From [Flexibacter] sp. ATCC 35103 (GTDB taxonomy: Bacteria > Bacteroidota > Bacteroidia > Flavobacteriales > Flavobacteriaceae): a stretch of DNA of 64,000 nt. Below are positions 9,310 through 17,731 of this stretch, in pieces (the stretch's first letter is position 1; the number at the start of each line of letters is the position of its first letter). Made by a program: the position numbers and the translations under genes. The notes below the pieces were generated by a model. The model ran no database searches and was not told the DNA's origin. It saw only the letters and a program-made list of their open reading frames with translations. The DNA lies in the NCBI RefSeq assembly GCF_001975985.1, contig NZ_MTQF01000003.1, positions 828,445 to 892,444 of the forward strand. Reading direction: 5' to 3'.

Positions 9310-9675
9310 ATGAAAATAGAAACTATTGTAAATGCTGAAATCGAACTTTTAACGGCAATTAAAAATGCTGATGTTGCGACTTTGGATAAAATGCTTCATG
9401 ATGATTTGCTTTTTAATTTGCCAGACGGACAAACCATTACCAAACAGTTCGATCTGGAATCTTATCGTTCCGGTAAAATGAAAATCGAAACTGTAGAAGC
9501 TTCAGATCAAATTATAAATATAATTGCAGATGTTGCTGTAGTTGCCGTAACTATTTTGTTGAAAGGAAATTATGAAGGTAATTCCTTGAATGGAACTTAT
9601 AAGTATAACAGGGTTTGGAAACAATTTGATGAAACTGTAAAAGTGATTGCCGGAAGTTGCGTAGTTTTACAATAA
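9310..9675 (+). CDS. NTF2-like (SnoaL/DUF4440) protein
   Basis: This 121-residue cytoplasmic protein has the NTF2-like layout: an N-terminal helix (EIELLTAIKNADVATLDKML), the HDDLLFNLPDG strand, and a C-terminal beta sheet ending in YKYNRVWKQFDETVKVIAGSCVVLQ. Such proteins form a cone-shaped pocket that may bind or turn over a small ligand; the ligand here is unknown. It starts 19 nt after the S41 protease stop and may be co-transcribed with it. Confidence 0.75.
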   Translation: MKIETIVNAEIELLTAIKNADVATLDKMLHDDLLFNLPDGQTITKQFDLESYRSGKMKIETVEASDQIINIIADVAVVAVTILLKGNYEGNSLNGTYKYNRVWKQFDETVKVIAGSCVVLQ

Positions 9676-9752
9676 AATAATAATAATTTTTTAAAATATA
9701 GTGTAATAAACCTTTCCTGAAAATGGACGAGATTTACAGTAAAATATAAAAT

Positions 9753-10064
9753 ATGAAAAATCTAAAAAGAGCAAGTTTTTTAATACTGCTAATGGCTTTT
9801 GTAATTTCTTGTGCATGTATGAAAGATAAAAATACAATTTCAGGAAAAGTTGAATCTATAGAATTTGGAAAGGACGGTTATACTGCCAAAATCAATACTG
9901 ATAAAAATGAGGTTTATTATGCAATAATTAGCATCGTAAATGTTGGAGGACCGCAAAACTACAAGAAATTAAAAGAAGGTGATGAGGTATCCTTAAAAGG
10001 AGAAATCTGGAAAACAGATACAGAGAAACATATTAAAGTAAAAGAAATTGTTTCGGTGAAATAA
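9753..10064 (+). CDS. Small lipoprotein of unknown function
   Basis: This 103-residue protein has a lipoprotein signal. A hydrophobic stretch at 7-19 is followed by Cys20 in FVISC, the expected lipidation site. The mature part is a short beta-rich domain whose pattern SGKVESIEFGKDGYTAKI...LKEGDEVSLKGEIW recalls an OB-like fold, though this is only a shape argument. It is followed by a large palindromic repeat that separates it from a convergent gene. I do not recognise the family. Confidence 0.65.
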   Translation: MKNLKRASFLILLMAFVISCACMKDKNTISGKVESIEFGKDGYTAKINTDKNEVYYAIISIVNVGGPQNYKKLKEGDEVSLKGEIWKTDTEKHIKVKEIVSVK

Positions 10065-10070
10065 AGGGTT

Positions 10071-10216
10071 AAACCATATAAGTTCATTTAATACTATGCG
10101 TGAAGCAATAACTATTAAAAGAAATAAACTTAAGTGAAAAAAAAGAAACCATATAAATTATATAAGTTGATAATATACGCAATGCATTAAATGAACTTAT
10201 ATAACTTATATGGTTT
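10071..10216. repeat. Palindromic element, family A copy 1 (CCATATAAG ends)
   Basis: The left arm AAACCATATAAGTTCATTTA at 10071 is answered by the right arm AAATGAACTTATATAACTTATATGGTTT ending at 10216. A further inward copy, ACCATATAAATTATATAAGTTGAT, lies at 10148-10171. The element sits between convergent genes. The same ends recur at 23839-24108, 34966-34994 and 51562-51734. No open reading frame is present. Confidence 0.8.
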
Positions 10217-10233
10217 AATAATTTTATAGAGTT

Positions 10234-10839
10234 TTATCGAATACTATCGTGAGCGTGAGTTTGTACACCATTATTCCATAAAGTAAGAATATCTGTGGCT
10301 ACAGCAGCACCGCTTCCGGCAGCAATTGCCAATTGACTTCTCCAGCCTGCTAAAGTTCCAATAACATAAATGCCGTCGGCAACTTTATGATCGTCGTTTT
10401 TGAGCTGTATACGTTGTTTTTCCGGAAGTGCTTTTTTGTGAGGTTCAATATATTGCATTAAACCTTCAATATCAAAAGTATTCGCAGAACCAATGCCTAC
10501 AACGATACTTTTTGTTTTGTATGAGTTTTTGTTTGTCGTAACAGTAAATTCAGGATAAGTCCCTTCAACTTTTATTACTTTCTCATTTGGAATCTGTGCT
10601 ATATGCGGATAACTCAATGCCAGATCCTGTGTACTTTCTATCAGTAAGTCAGAACCTAATTTGCCTGGCGTTATACCATAAGCATTGTAGAAAATTGCTT
10701 CTTGTAAGGAAGAATTTTTTTGATGCGTAAAAATTCCAATTTTTTTATCGGCTGCAAAGGATTTGTTTTTTGCTGATCCAAGAACCAGGGCACAAGACAT
10801 GCCAGAAACGCCTCCGCCAATAATTAAAATGTCAAACAT
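10234..10839 (-). CDS. Short NAD(P)/FAD-dependent oxidoreductase (thioredoxin-reductase-like)
   Basis: The protein begins with a Rossmann FAD-binding motif, ILIIGGGVSGMSCALVLGSA, and ends with the second FAD motif, DGIYVIGTLAGWRSQLAIAAGSGAAVATDIL. At about 201 residues it is far shorter than thioredoxin reductases (over 300). It lacks the central NAD(P)H domain and any CxxC redox pair. I chose the ATG at 10839 because it gives MFDILIIGGG, a standard N-terminus, and lies 1 nt after the stop of the upstream membrane-protein gene. The alternative ATG at 10866 would overlap that gene. Substrate and electron donor are unknown. Confidence 0.75.
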   Translation of the reverse strand: MFDILIIGGGVSGMSCALVLGSAKNKSFAADKKIGIFTHQKNSSLQEAIFYNAYGITPGKLGSDLLIESTQDLALSYPHIAQIPNEKVIKVEGTYPEFTVTTNKNSYKTKSIVVGIGSANTFDIEGLMQYIEPHKKALPEKQRIQLKNDDHKVADGIYVIGTLAGWRSQLAIAAGSGAAVATDILTLWNNGVQTHAHDSIR

Positions 10840-10840
10840 A

Positions 10841-11041
10841 TTATCGTCCGTTTGTTTTTTCTTCAATTCTTTTAGAAATTCTAAAAATTAAAAGAATCAA
10901 AACGGCACAAAATGAAGCTGCAATTCCAATAAAAGCAACTACACTGTCTCCCTGAAAAGGATTTTTGAAGTCTAGCAACGTAATATTAAAAACAATTAAA
11001 GCTAATGCTAGAAGCACTAAGATTGAAGTGAAAATTTTCAT
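10841..11041 (-). CDS. Small two-helix membrane protein
   Basis: This 66-residue protein has two hydrophobic segments (about residues 5-22 and 34-53) and a basic C-terminus, RISKRIEEKTNGR. It is directly upstream of, and nearly fused to, the short flavoprotein, so the two probably form an operon. No family is recognised. It might anchor or serve the flavoprotein at the membrane, which is inference from the arrangement alone. Confidence 0.6.
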   Translation of the reverse strand: MKIFTSILVLLALALIVFNITLLDFKNPFQGDSVVAFIGIAASFCAVLILLIFRISKRIEEKTNGR

Positions 11042-11148
11042 AATGGTTGTTTGTTTGCCTAAAATAATAAAGTAAAACCCTTTGACCTAAAAAATGTCCT
11101 AAAGTTGTATTTTAGAAATTTTATGGGGTAAATTTATAAAAATAATTG

Positions 11149-11727
11149 TTAGACAAACAAACCTTTAACATTAGCGGCAAATAATTTAACAGCAATCGCT
11201 AAAAGTATGACACCAAAAGTCTTGCGAACCACGCCAAGTCCGTTTTCTCCTAATAAATTCTCGATTTTTTTAGAAGATTTCAAAACAATATATACCAATA
11301 TGATATTCAATAAAATGGCAATAATAATATTAATGGTATGAAATTGAGATCGCAAAGAAAGTAAAGTTGTCATTGTTCCTGCTCCGGCGATTAACGGAAA
11401 TGCTAAGGGAACGATAGAAGCAGATCCCGGTTCTTCGTCACGATATATCCTGATTCCTAAAATCATCTCTAAAGCCAGGAAAAACAATACAAAAGAACCT
11501 GCAACGGCAAACGAATGAACATCTATACCTATCAGGTTAAGAAAGCCTTCTCCAACAAAAAGAAAAACAATCATGATTGCACCGGCAACTATCGAAGCTT
11601 TTTCAGATTCTATATGTCCAACTTTTGCTCTTAAGTTTACAATAATAGGAATTGATCCTACAATATCAATTACAGCAAAAAGTACCATCCCAACAGTAAT
11701 TATTTCTTTAAAGTCGATTTCTAACAT
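11149..11727 (-). CDS. MarC-family integral membrane protein
   Basis: This 192-residue protein has six hydrophobic segments and the MarC/UPF0056 hallmarks: FAVIDIVGSIPI near residue 17, a central segment LEMILGIRIYRDEE, and PLAFPLIAGAGTMTTLLSL (about 107-125). The family was once linked to multiple antibiotic resistance, but that link has not held up and its function is unresolved. It is monocistronic, with a TACCTTTG -7 element just upstream. Confidence 0.9.
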   Translation of the reverse strand: MLEIDFKEIITVGMVLFAVIDIVGSIPIIVNLRAKVGHIESEKASIVAGAIMIVFLFVGEGFLNLIGIDVHSFAVAGSFVLFFLALEMILGIRIYRDEEPGSASIVPLAFPLIAGAGTMTTLLSLRSQFHTINIIIAILLNIILVYIVLKSSKKIENLLGENGLGVVRKTFGVILLAIAVKLFAANVKGLFV

Positions 11728-11759
11728 ATTACTTTGGTTTTAAGGGTTTAAAATTTTTG

Positions 11760-11767
11760 CAAAGGTA
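11760..11767 (-). promoter_or_regulatory. -7 element of the marC-like gene
   Basis: TACCTTTG on the minus strand matches TAnnTTTG. No clear -33 TTTG was found at the usual spacing, so confidence is limited. Confidence 0.45.
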
Positions 11768-11909
11768 GATAATAAAGGTAGGTGTTTTTTTAATGCGATG
11801 TATTTTTGTTATAAAAACACGCTTAGCATGTTAAAAAAGTGATATTTGTAACAATTGATAACTTCTCTTGCATATTTGCAATGGATTAGCTTAGTTGCGT
11901 TGTGGTTTT

Positions 11910-12060
11910 TTTACCGCAAAGAGCGCAAAGTTTTCTCGCAAAGATTCGCAAAATTTAATTTAATTAAGATTTGAAAATATTTTCAAAGTCCACAAAGCTT
12001 TGTAGAATAAACAGTTTTAAATCTTTTTAATTTGCCAAATCTGCGTGGAAGAAAAGAATA
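11910..12060. repeat. Intergenic repeat remnant, GCAAAG type
   Basis: The 393-nt gap between marC and the DUF3109 gene holds promoter elements at both ends. In between is a repeat built on CCGCAAAGAGCGCAAAG and TCGCAAAGATTCGCAAAA. It has relatives at 37677-37800, 44605-44752 and 63718-63736. No gene was seen. Confidence 0.5.
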
Positions 12061-12083
12061 AAAATATATCTGTTTTCTTTGTC

Positions 12084-12091
12084 TATCTTTG
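12084..12091 (+). promoter_or_regulatory. -7 element of the DUF3109 gene
   Basis: TATCTTTG is an exact TAnnTTTG match 29 nt upstream of the ATG at 12121. It rules out the upstream TTG codon at 12079 as the start, because that codon would precede the transcript. Confidence 0.65.
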
Positions 12092-12120
12092 CACTTTATA
12101 AATTTCAGTATTTTATTATC

Positions 12121-12690
12121 ATGTTTCAATTAGGTAAAACCATTATTTCAGAAGATATTCTTGAAAAAGAATTTGTGTGCAACTTGTCAGCTTGTAAAGG
12201 AGCTTGCTGTGTTGATGGAGACGCTGGTGCGCCATTAAGCGAGGCTGAGACTAAAATAATGGAAGAAATTTATCCTAAAGTAAAACCTTTTTTACGCAAA
12301 GAAGGAATTGCAGCAATCGAAGCTCAGGGAACCTGGGTAAAAGGAACTGATGGTGATCTTGAAACTCCATTAATAGATAATAAAGATTGTGCATATGTTA
12401 TTTTTGATGGTAAAACAGCGCTTTGCGGAATCGAACAAGCCTATAATCAGGGAATCGTAGACTGGAAAAAACCAGTTTCATGCCATTTATACCCAATTCG
12501 TGTAAAAGACTTTACAGAGTTCGCTGCCGTAAATTATGATAAATGGGATATTTGTGATGATGCCTGTTCTTTAGGAAAAGAATTAGAAGTTCCGGTTTAT
12601 AAATTTGTCAAAGAAGCGTTAATTCGCCGCTTTGGGCAAGATTGGTATTTAGAGCTTGAAAAAGTCGCTGAAGAACTTAAAAAATCTTAA
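12121..12690 (+). CDS. DUF3109 cysteine-rich protein
   Basis: This 189-residue protein is rich in cysteines: FVCNLSACKGACC near the N-terminus (Cys20, 25, 29, 30), then CAYVIFDG...ALCG, VSCHLYPIRV and DICDDAC. The pattern fits the DUF3109 family, related to YkgJ-type zinc/iron-chelating clusters, so it probably binds a metal or an Fe-S cluster. I start it at 12121 (MFQLGKT), not at the TTG 42 nt upstream, because a -7 promoter element lies between them. The cellular role is unknown. It is widely conserved in Bacteroidota. A second cysteine-cluster protein is encoded at 61569-62063. Confidence 0.85.
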   Translation: MFQLGKTIISEDILEKEFVCNLSACKGACCVDGDAGAPLSEAETKIMEEIYPKVKPFLRKEGIAAIEAQGTWVKGTDGDLETPLIDNKDCAYVIFDGKTALCGIEQAYNQGIVDWKKPVSCHLYPIRVKDFTEFAAVNYDKWDICDDACSLGKELEVPVYKFVKEALIRRFGQDWYLELEKVAEELKKS

Positions 12691-13027
12691 AAATTTACGC
12701 CTCTTAGTTACCACTTTTAAGGGAGAAATTTTGACTCAAAAAATAAAGTTTTAACTCAAAAAAAAACTTTTAAAAACAATTTAAAATTTCTTGCTTTTTA
12801 TTGCAAAAAGTCTATATTTTACAGGGGTTTTAGGTGTAAAAGGTAGTATTAAATGTCTCATTTACAAATATTTAATTATTGTCTGAAAAATATCTCATTT
12901 TTTATGCTTTGTTAAAAACTACGTCGAATTGTGAATAAGTTTGGCTTTCATTTTTGGCTGTAAATGACAATCTTTGTAGTCTATTGAATTAGTAAAAATT
13001 CAGTACAAAAATTAAACAAAAATTACC
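12691..13027. other. AT-rich upstream region of nrdB
   Basis: This gap of 337 nt has no gene. It holds two tandem, imperfect copies of (A/G)ACTCAAAAAA...AAGTTTT near 12733-12772 and a TAnnTTTG-like AATCTTTG at 12969-12976, which may be the nrdB -7 element. No NrdR-box pair was identified by eye. Confidence 0.4.
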
Positions 13028-14005
13028 ATGTCACAAGTTGAACCAATATTACAAGAAAATAAAAATCGTTTCGTTATTTTTCCTATCAAACACCATGATA
13101 TTTGGGAATGGTATAAGAAAATGGAAGCTAGTTTCTGGACAGCTGAAGAAATCGATTTGCACCAGGACTTGACAGATTGGAATAATAAACTTAGTGACGA
13201 CGAAAGATATTTTATTAAACACATTTTGGCATTCTTCGCAGCTTCTGACGGAATCGTAAATGAGAATCTTGCTGAGAACTTTGTAAACGAAGTTCAATAT
13301 GCAGAAGCGAAGTTTTTCTATGGTTTCCAGATCATGATGGAAAATATTCATAGCGAAACTTACTCTTTACTAATTGATACTTACGTAAAAGATGAAGCGG
13401 AAAAAGCAGAATTGTTTAATGCATTAGAAGTTTTTCCTGCAATTAAGAAAAAAGCAGACTGGGCTTTAAAGTGGATTGAATCTGATTCATTTGCTGAAAG
13501 ACTAATTGCTTTTGCAGCAGTTGAAGGAATTTTCTTTTCAGGTGCTTTCTGTTCTATTTATTGGTTAAAAAAACGTGGTTTAATGCCAGGCTTGACTTTT
13601 TCTAATGAGTTGATTTCCCGTGACGAAGGTGTACACTGTGATTTTGCAGTACACTTACACAATCATCACTTAATCAATAAAGTTCCAAAAGACAGAATTA
13701 AAGAAATCATCGTTGATGCATTAGATATCGAAAGAGAATTTGTTACAGAATCCCTTCCGGTGAGTTTAATAGGGATGAATGCTACTTTAATGACGCAATA
13801 TTTAGAATTTGTTGCAGATCGATTATTAGTAGAATTAGGTTGCGAACGTGTGTATGGATCAGCGAATCCGTTTGATTTCATGGACATGATTTCTCTTCAG
13901 GGAAAAACTAATTTCTTTGAAAAACGTGTTGCCGAGTATCAAAAGTCTGGTGTGATGAACACAGATAGTGATGCTCAGAAAATTTCATTCGATGCAGATT
14001 TTTAG
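13028..14005 (+). CDS. nrdB: Ribonucleoside-diphosphate reductase, small (beta) subunit
   Basis: This class I ribonucleotide reductase radical subunit has 325 residues. The diiron ligands and radical tyrosine are visible: Asp in FFAASDG, then Glu105, His108 and Tyr112 in ENIHSETY with the exact E-x2-H-x3-Y spacing of tyrosyl-radical enzymes, then AVEGIFFSG and [13 protein letters not shown] for the second helix pair. The C-terminal end is the expected docking tail for the large subunit. nrdA follows 252 nt downstream on the same strand, so the two are neighbours but may have separate promoters. It makes deoxyribonucleotides aerobically. Confidence 0.96.
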   Translation: MSQVEPILQENKNRFVIFPIKHHDIWEWYKKMEASFWTAEEIDLHQDLTDWNNKLSDDERYFIKHILAFFAASDGIVNENLAENFVNEVQYAEAKFFYGFQIMMENIHSETYSLLIDTYVKDEAEKAELFNALEVFPAIKKKADWALKWIESDSFAERLIAFAAVEGIFFSGAFCSIYWLKKRGLMPGLTFSNELISRDEGVHCDFAVHLHNHHLINKVPKDRIKEIIVDALDIEREFVTESLPVSLIGMNATLMTQYLEFVADRLLVELGCERVYGSANPFDFMDMISLQGKTNFFEKRVAEYQKSGVMNTDSDAQKISFDADF

Positions 14006-14257
14006 ACACCAAAATACTTTTAGCGCAATCTAAAAGCGCTAAGAAAAATTACAATTTTTTAAGATTGAATCTTTAACCCAAATCGCTGATTCAATAACAA
14101 TTTTTAATGTATTTAAATTCATTTTTCGAATTTGAATAGGGTAACTATTGAGGATCCTGCAATTCTCAAAAAATAATTTAAAAACACGCAATGTTTAAGT
14201 CTTGGAATTCGTTATTCCAATGTCTTTCATTTTTTCAATAACTAAAATAGTAAGCTT

Positions 14258-16654
14258 ATGTATGTAGTAAAAAGAGATGGCCACAAAGAGCCGGTAATGT
14301 TTGATAAGATTACAGAAAGAATCAAAAAATTGTGTTACGGCTTGAATGAGCTTGTAGATCCTGTTAAGGTAGCCATGCGTGTTATCGAAGGATTGTATGA
14401 CGGTGTTTCTACATCTGAACTTGATAATCTTGCGGCAGAGACGGCAGCTTCTATGACAATTGCGCATCCTGATTATGCACAATTAGCAGCGCGTGTGGCA
14501 ATTTCGAACCTACACTCAAATACTAAAAAATCGTTCTCAGAAACGATGAAAGATATGTATAATTACGTAAATCCAAGAAATGGTCAGGAAGCGCCATTAC
14601 TTTCGGATGAAGTATTCAAAGTAATTCAGGAAAACTCAGCGTTCCTTGATTCTCATATTATTTATACAAGAGATTTTAATTACGATTACTTTGGTTTCAA
14701 AACCTTAGAACGTTCGTATTTGTTGAAAATAAACGGTAAAATCGTCGAAAGACCACAACATATGTTGATGCGTGTTTCGGTTGGTATTCACCTTGACGAT
14801 TTAAAATCAGTAATTGAAACTTACGATTTAATGTCTAAAAAGTTCTTTACGCATGCAACGCCAACGTTGTTTAATGCCGGAACTCCAAAACCACAAATGT
14901 CTTCTTGTTTCCTTTTGGCAATGCAGGATGATAGTATTGATGGTATTTATGATACATTAAAACAAACGGCTAAAATCTCGCAATCAGCGGGAGGAATTGG
15001 TCTTTCTATTCATAACGTTCGTGCAACAGGATCTTATATTCGTGGTACAAACGGAACTTCAAACGGAATCGTTCCGATGTTGAGAGTTTTCAACGATACG
15101 GCTCGTTACGTAGATCAGGGTGGTGGAAAACGTAAAGGAAGTTTTGCGATTTACATCGAAACCTGGCATGCTGATATCTTCGACTTTTTGGATTTAAAGA
15201 AAAATACAGGAAAAGAAGAAATGCGTGCGCGTGATTTATTCTTCGCAATGTGGACATCTGATTTATTCATGAAACGCGTTCAGGAAGATGCATCATGGAC
15301 TTTAATGTGTCCTAACGAATGTCCTGGATTATATGATGTTTACGGAGAAGAATTCGAAACAATGTATTTGGATTATGAATTTAGAGGAAAAGGTAGAAAA
15401 ACAATTCGTGCACGTGAATTATGGGAGAAAATCCTGGAATCACAAATCGAAACAGGAACTCCTTATATGTTGTACAAAGATGCAGCAAACCGTAAATCGA
15501 ACCACAAGAACTTAGGAACAATTCGTTCATCAAACTTGTGTACAGAGATTATGGAGTTTACCTCTAAAGATGAAATCGCAGTTTGTAACTTAGCTTCTAT
15601 CTCATTACCAATGTTTATCGAAAACGGTAAATTCGATCACGAAGCACTTTATAATGTTACAAAACGTGTAACGCGTAACCTGAATAAAGTAATCGACAGA
15701 AACTACTACCCAGTAAAAGAAGCTGAAAATTCTAACTTACGCCACCGTCCGGTTGGTTTAGGTGTACAAGGTTTAGCAGATGCTTTTATCATGTTGCGTA
15801 TGCCGTTTACAAGCGATGAAGCAAAAGCATTAAACCAGGAAATTTTCGAAACATTATACTTCGCAGCCGTAACCGCTTCTATGGAAATGGCAAAAGAAGA
15901 AGGTCCATATTCTACATTCGCTGGATCTCCAATGTCACAAGGAGAATTCCAATACAATATGTGGGGAATGAAAGATGAAGAATTATCAGGCCGTTGGGAC
16001 TGGGCTTCATTAAGAAAAGAAGTAATGGAGCATGGAGTTCGTAACTCATTATTAGTTGCGCCAATGCCAACCGCTTCGACTTCTCAAATCCTTGGAAACA
16101 ACGAAGCTTTCGAACCATATACATCAAACATTTACACACGTCGTGTATTGTCTGGAGAATTCATCGTAGTAAACAAACATTTACTTCACGATTTAGTAGA
16201 CAGAGGTTTGTGGAACGAAACTTTGAAACAAGAAATTATGCGTCATAACGGATCTGTTCAAAATATTGATGTGATTCCGCAAGACTTGAAAGAATTATAT
16301 AAAACAGTTTGGGAAATGTCGATGAAAGATATTATCGATATGTCACGTCAAAGAGGTTATTTCATTGACCAATCGCAATCATTAAACTTGTTCATGCAAG
16401 ATGCAAACTATTCTAAACTTACGTCAATGCACTTTTATGCTTGGCAATCAGGTTTAAAAACAGGAATGTATTACCTAAGAACAAAATCTGCGGTTGATGC
16501 GATTAAATTCACCTTAAACAACGATAAAAAAGAAGAAGATGCACCGGCAGTTTTAGTTCCGGAAACAGAATCTATCAGTGTTGAGGATTATAAAGCAATG
16601 TTGCTAAAAGCACAAGCCGGAGATCCTGAAGATTGTGAAATGTGTGGGTCTTAA
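14258..16654 (+). CDS. nrdA: Ribonucleoside-diphosphate reductase, large (alpha) subunit
   Basis: The catalytic subunit has 798 residues. The N-terminal 100 residues form an ATP-cone ([20 protein letters not shown]...), so dATP feedback is likely. Active-site residues are in place: Cys in PQMSSCFLL (about 218), the NLCTE loop (Asn, Cys, Glu; about 427) and [10 protein letters not shown] (about 446). The radical-transfer tyrosine pair is in GMYYLRT. The C-terminal EMCGS carries the CxxC redox pair (DCEMC) that reduces the active site. A terminator-like hairpin follows. Confidence 0.96.
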   Translation: MYVVKRDGHKEPVMFDKITERIKKLCYGLNELVDPVKVAMRVIEGLYDGVSTSELDNLAAETAASMTIAHPDYAQLAARVAISNLHSNTKKSFSETMKDMYNYVNPRNGQEAPLLSDEVFKVIQENSAFLDSHIIYTRDFNYDYFGFKTLERSYLLKINGKIVERPQHMLMRVSVGIHLDDLKSVIETYDLMSKKFFTHATPTLFNAGTPKPQMSSCFLLAMQDDSIDGIYDTLKQTAKISQSAGGIGLSIHNVRATGSYIRGTNGTSNGIVPMLRVFNDTARYVDQGGGKRKGSFAIYIETWHADIFDFLDLKKNTGKEEMRARDLFFAMWTSDLFMKRVQEDASWTLMCPNECPGLYDVYGEEFETMYLDYEFRGKGRKTIRARELWEKILESQIETGTPYMLYKDAANRKSNHKNLGTIRSSNLCTEIMEFTSKDEIAVCNLASISLPMFIENGKFDHEALYNVTKRVTRNLNKVIDRNYYPVKEAENSNLRHRPVGLGVQGLADAFIMLRMPFTSDEAKALNQEIFETLYFAAVTASMEMAKEEGPYSTFAGSPMSQGEFQYNMWGMKDEELSGRWDWASLRKEVMEHGVRNSLLVAPMPTASTSQILGNNEAFEPYTSNIYTRRVLSGEFIVVNKHLLHDLVDRGLWNETLKQEIMRHNGSVQNIDVIPQDLKELYKTVWEMSMKDIIDMSRQRGYFIDQSQSLNLFMQDANYSKLTSMHFYAWQSGLKTGMYYLRTKSAVDAIKFTLNNDKKEEDAPAVLVPETESISVEDYKAMLLKAQAGDPEDCEMCGS

Positions 16655-16716
16655 TTCTTTATTATTTAGAGGAAAGAAAATAGAATAAAGAAGAAAGATT
16701 TATTCTGAATTAATAG

Positions 16717-16754
16717 AAAGCAGTTATTGTAATGATAGCTGCTTTTGTTTTTTT
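16717..16754 (+). terminator. Terminator after nrdA
   Basis: An 11-bp stem, AAAGCAGTTAT/ATAGCTGCTTT with one G-U pair, is followed by a T-rich run. Confidence 0.7.
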
Positions 16755-16828
16755 AAGTAATTCTTTGCAATGTGATATAATGGATTTGCATGGGTAGTGA
16801 CAATATTCGTTTCAAAGTAAATTTTGTG

Positions 16829-16836
16829 TAAATTTG
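16829..16836 (+). promoter_or_regulatory. -7 element of the toxin-antitoxin pair
   Basis: TAAATTTG matches TAnnTTTG and lies 17 nt before the ATG at 16854. It makes the upstream TTG at 16824 unsuitable as a start. Confidence 0.6.
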
Positions 16837-16853
16837 TAATATTCAAAACTAAT

Positions 16854-17069
16854 ATGAAAAGAATGGAAATCAAAAATTTATCTAGATATAGCAATGCTGA
16901 AAAAATTGTTTTAGCTGAGCAGTTATGGGATAGTGTTTCTAAAGAAGATTTAGAAATATCTGATGATGTGAAAAGAGAATTAGATATTCGAATCCAGAAT
17001 TTGGAAGAAGGCAAGGCTGAATTGTATTCTTGGGATGAAGTCAAGGCACATTTAAAGTCGATAAGATAA
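16854..17069 (+). CDS. Antitoxin, putative addiction-module component family
   Basis: This small protein of about 71 residues starts MKRMEIKNLSRYSNAEKI and contains the pattern LAEQLWDSV...LDIRIQNLEEGKAELYSWDEVKAHL. That pattern is typical of the addiction-module component family (PF09720/TIGR02574), which pairs with ParE/RelE toxins. The TAA overlaps the toxin ATG by one base (TAATG), the classical antitoxin-toxin coupling. It is expected to neutralise the toxin by direct binding. This family is not usually a strong DNA-binding autorepressor, so regulation is unclear. Confidence 0.82.
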   Translation: MKRMEIKNLSRYSNAEKIVLAEQLWDSVSKEDLEISDDVKRELDIRIQNLEEGKAELYSWDEVKAHLKSIR

Positions 17070-17368
17070 TGAACAAAATTCGCTTTGTCAAAGAAGCTTT
17101 ATTTGATATTGAAAATGTAGTTTTTTGGTACGAGAAACAAAGAATTGGACTTTCTTATGATTTCGAACTCTGTCTGGAAGCTGGAATTAATACTATTTCA
17201 AGAAATCCAGATCTATTTCAAAAGAAGTATAAAAATATACGAATGCATTTTATTTCGAGATTTCCTTATGGAATTCATTATCGATTGGAAAAAGATGAAA
17301 TAATTGTTATTGGAGTTTTTCATACTTCACGTTCTCCTAAAAATTGGTCTAAAAGGTTAGAGTTATAG
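17069..17368 (+). CDS. ParE/RelE-superfamily toxin
   Basis: This 99-residue protein has the ParE/RelE fold pattern: an N-terminal KEALFDIENVVFWYEKQRIGLSYDFELCLEAGI helical hairpin, then beta strands with IRMHFISRFPYGIHYRLEKDEIIVIGVFHTSRSP. The final strand, (V/I)xxVxHTSRxP, is characteristic. Members either block gyrase (ParE) or cleave mRNA on the ribosome (RelE); sequence alone does not decide. It is translated in coupling with the antitoxin just upstream. The pair looks intact, with no truncation. Confidence 0.82.
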   Translation: MNKIRFVKEALFDIENVVFWYEKQRIGLSYDFELCLEAGINTISRNPDLFQKKYKNIRMHFISRFPYGIHYRLEKDEIIVIGVFHTSRSPKNWSKRLEL

Positions 17369-17521
17369 ATAAATCTCAGCATCTTAGCAACTCAGAACCT
17401 TAGTATCTTAGAAAAAAACAATTACCTAAATCTCATTTTAAGCCTGTTTTTTTATATTATCATACAAAACTTGATAAATTTGTTAAGAAATCCTTTTTTG
17501 TTTCATAAAATGCATTATTTG

Positions 17522-17553
17522 TTTTGGTGAGGTGAAAATAATTTATACATTCG
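17522..17553 (+). promoter_or_regulatory. Candidate promoter of the Phe/Tyr operon
   Basis: TTTTG near 17522-17526 is spaced 19 nt from TACATTCG (17546-17553), a near match to TAnnTTTG. Transcription would begin about 20 nt upstream of the leader peptide ATG. Confidence 0.45.
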
Positions 17554-17582
17554 CAGAGAATTTATTGAAAAACACAAACAAA

Positions 17583-17663
17583 ATGTCTAATAACCGTTTT
17601 TATTTTAGCAACTCTTTTTATTTCTTCTTTAGTAGAAGTGAGGATTGTGCTATGGTTATTTGA
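17583..17663 (+). CDS. Phe-operon leader peptide
   Basis: This 26-codon reading frame has an ATG start and ends with TGA. The peptide contains the aromatic run FYFSNSFYFFF (residues 6-16), with six Phe and two Tyr in eleven residues. It lies 68 nt upstream of prephenate dehydratase and between a promoter-like site and a perfect intrinsic terminator. Such a peptide serves as a sensor: ribosomes stall at the Phe codons when charged tRNA-Phe is scarce. Codons 20-22 coincide with the antiterminator strand, so ribosome position decides the RNA fold. The frame was read by hand. Confidence 0.8.
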   Translation: MSNNRFYFSNSFYFFFSRSEDCAMVI

Positions 17664-17725
17664 GAAAATTAAAAAAGACAAATAAAACTAATATACAATC
17701 CTGATGAAAATCAGGATTTTTTTTT
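17641..17725 (+). promoter_or_regulatory. Transcription attenuator (antiterminator and terminator) of the Phe/Tyr operon
   Basis: The terminator stem is AATCCTGA (17697-17704) with TCAGGATT (17711-17718), a perfect 8-bp hairpin with a 6-nt loop and a run of nine T (17717-17725). The competing stem is AGGATTGT (17641-17648), inside the leader coding region, with ACAATCCT (17695-17702), also a perfect 8 bp. The two are mutually exclusive. A ribosome stalled on Phe codons leaves 17641-17648 free, which permits antitermination. A ribosome reaching the TGA at 17661 covers that strand, and the terminator forms. Confidence 0.8.
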
Positions 17726-17731
17726 GAATAT

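Noticed and set aside
10071..10216. CRISPR array or tRNA in the repeat-rich gaps
   Set aside because: Repeats are inverted and few, without regular spacers; no cloverleaf was found by eye.
10840..10866. ATG at 10866 as start of the short flavoprotein
   Set aside because: It overlaps the upstream gene in another frame; the ATG at 10839 gives the standard FAD-binding N-terminus.
12079..12120. TTG-initiated N-terminal extension of the DUF3109 protein
   Set aside because: The TTG lies upstream of the -7 element TATCTTTG and would precede the transcript; the ATG at 12121 gives the expected N-terminus.
14024..14046. Hairpin TTAGCGC/GCGCTAA after nrdB as a terminator
   Set aside because: The stem is only 7 bp, no T run follows, and nrdA is on the same strand; it may be a processing or pause site at most.
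16824..16853. TTG-initiated extension of the antitoxin
   Set aside because: It overlaps the -7 element TAAATTTG; the ATG at 16854 is a better start.
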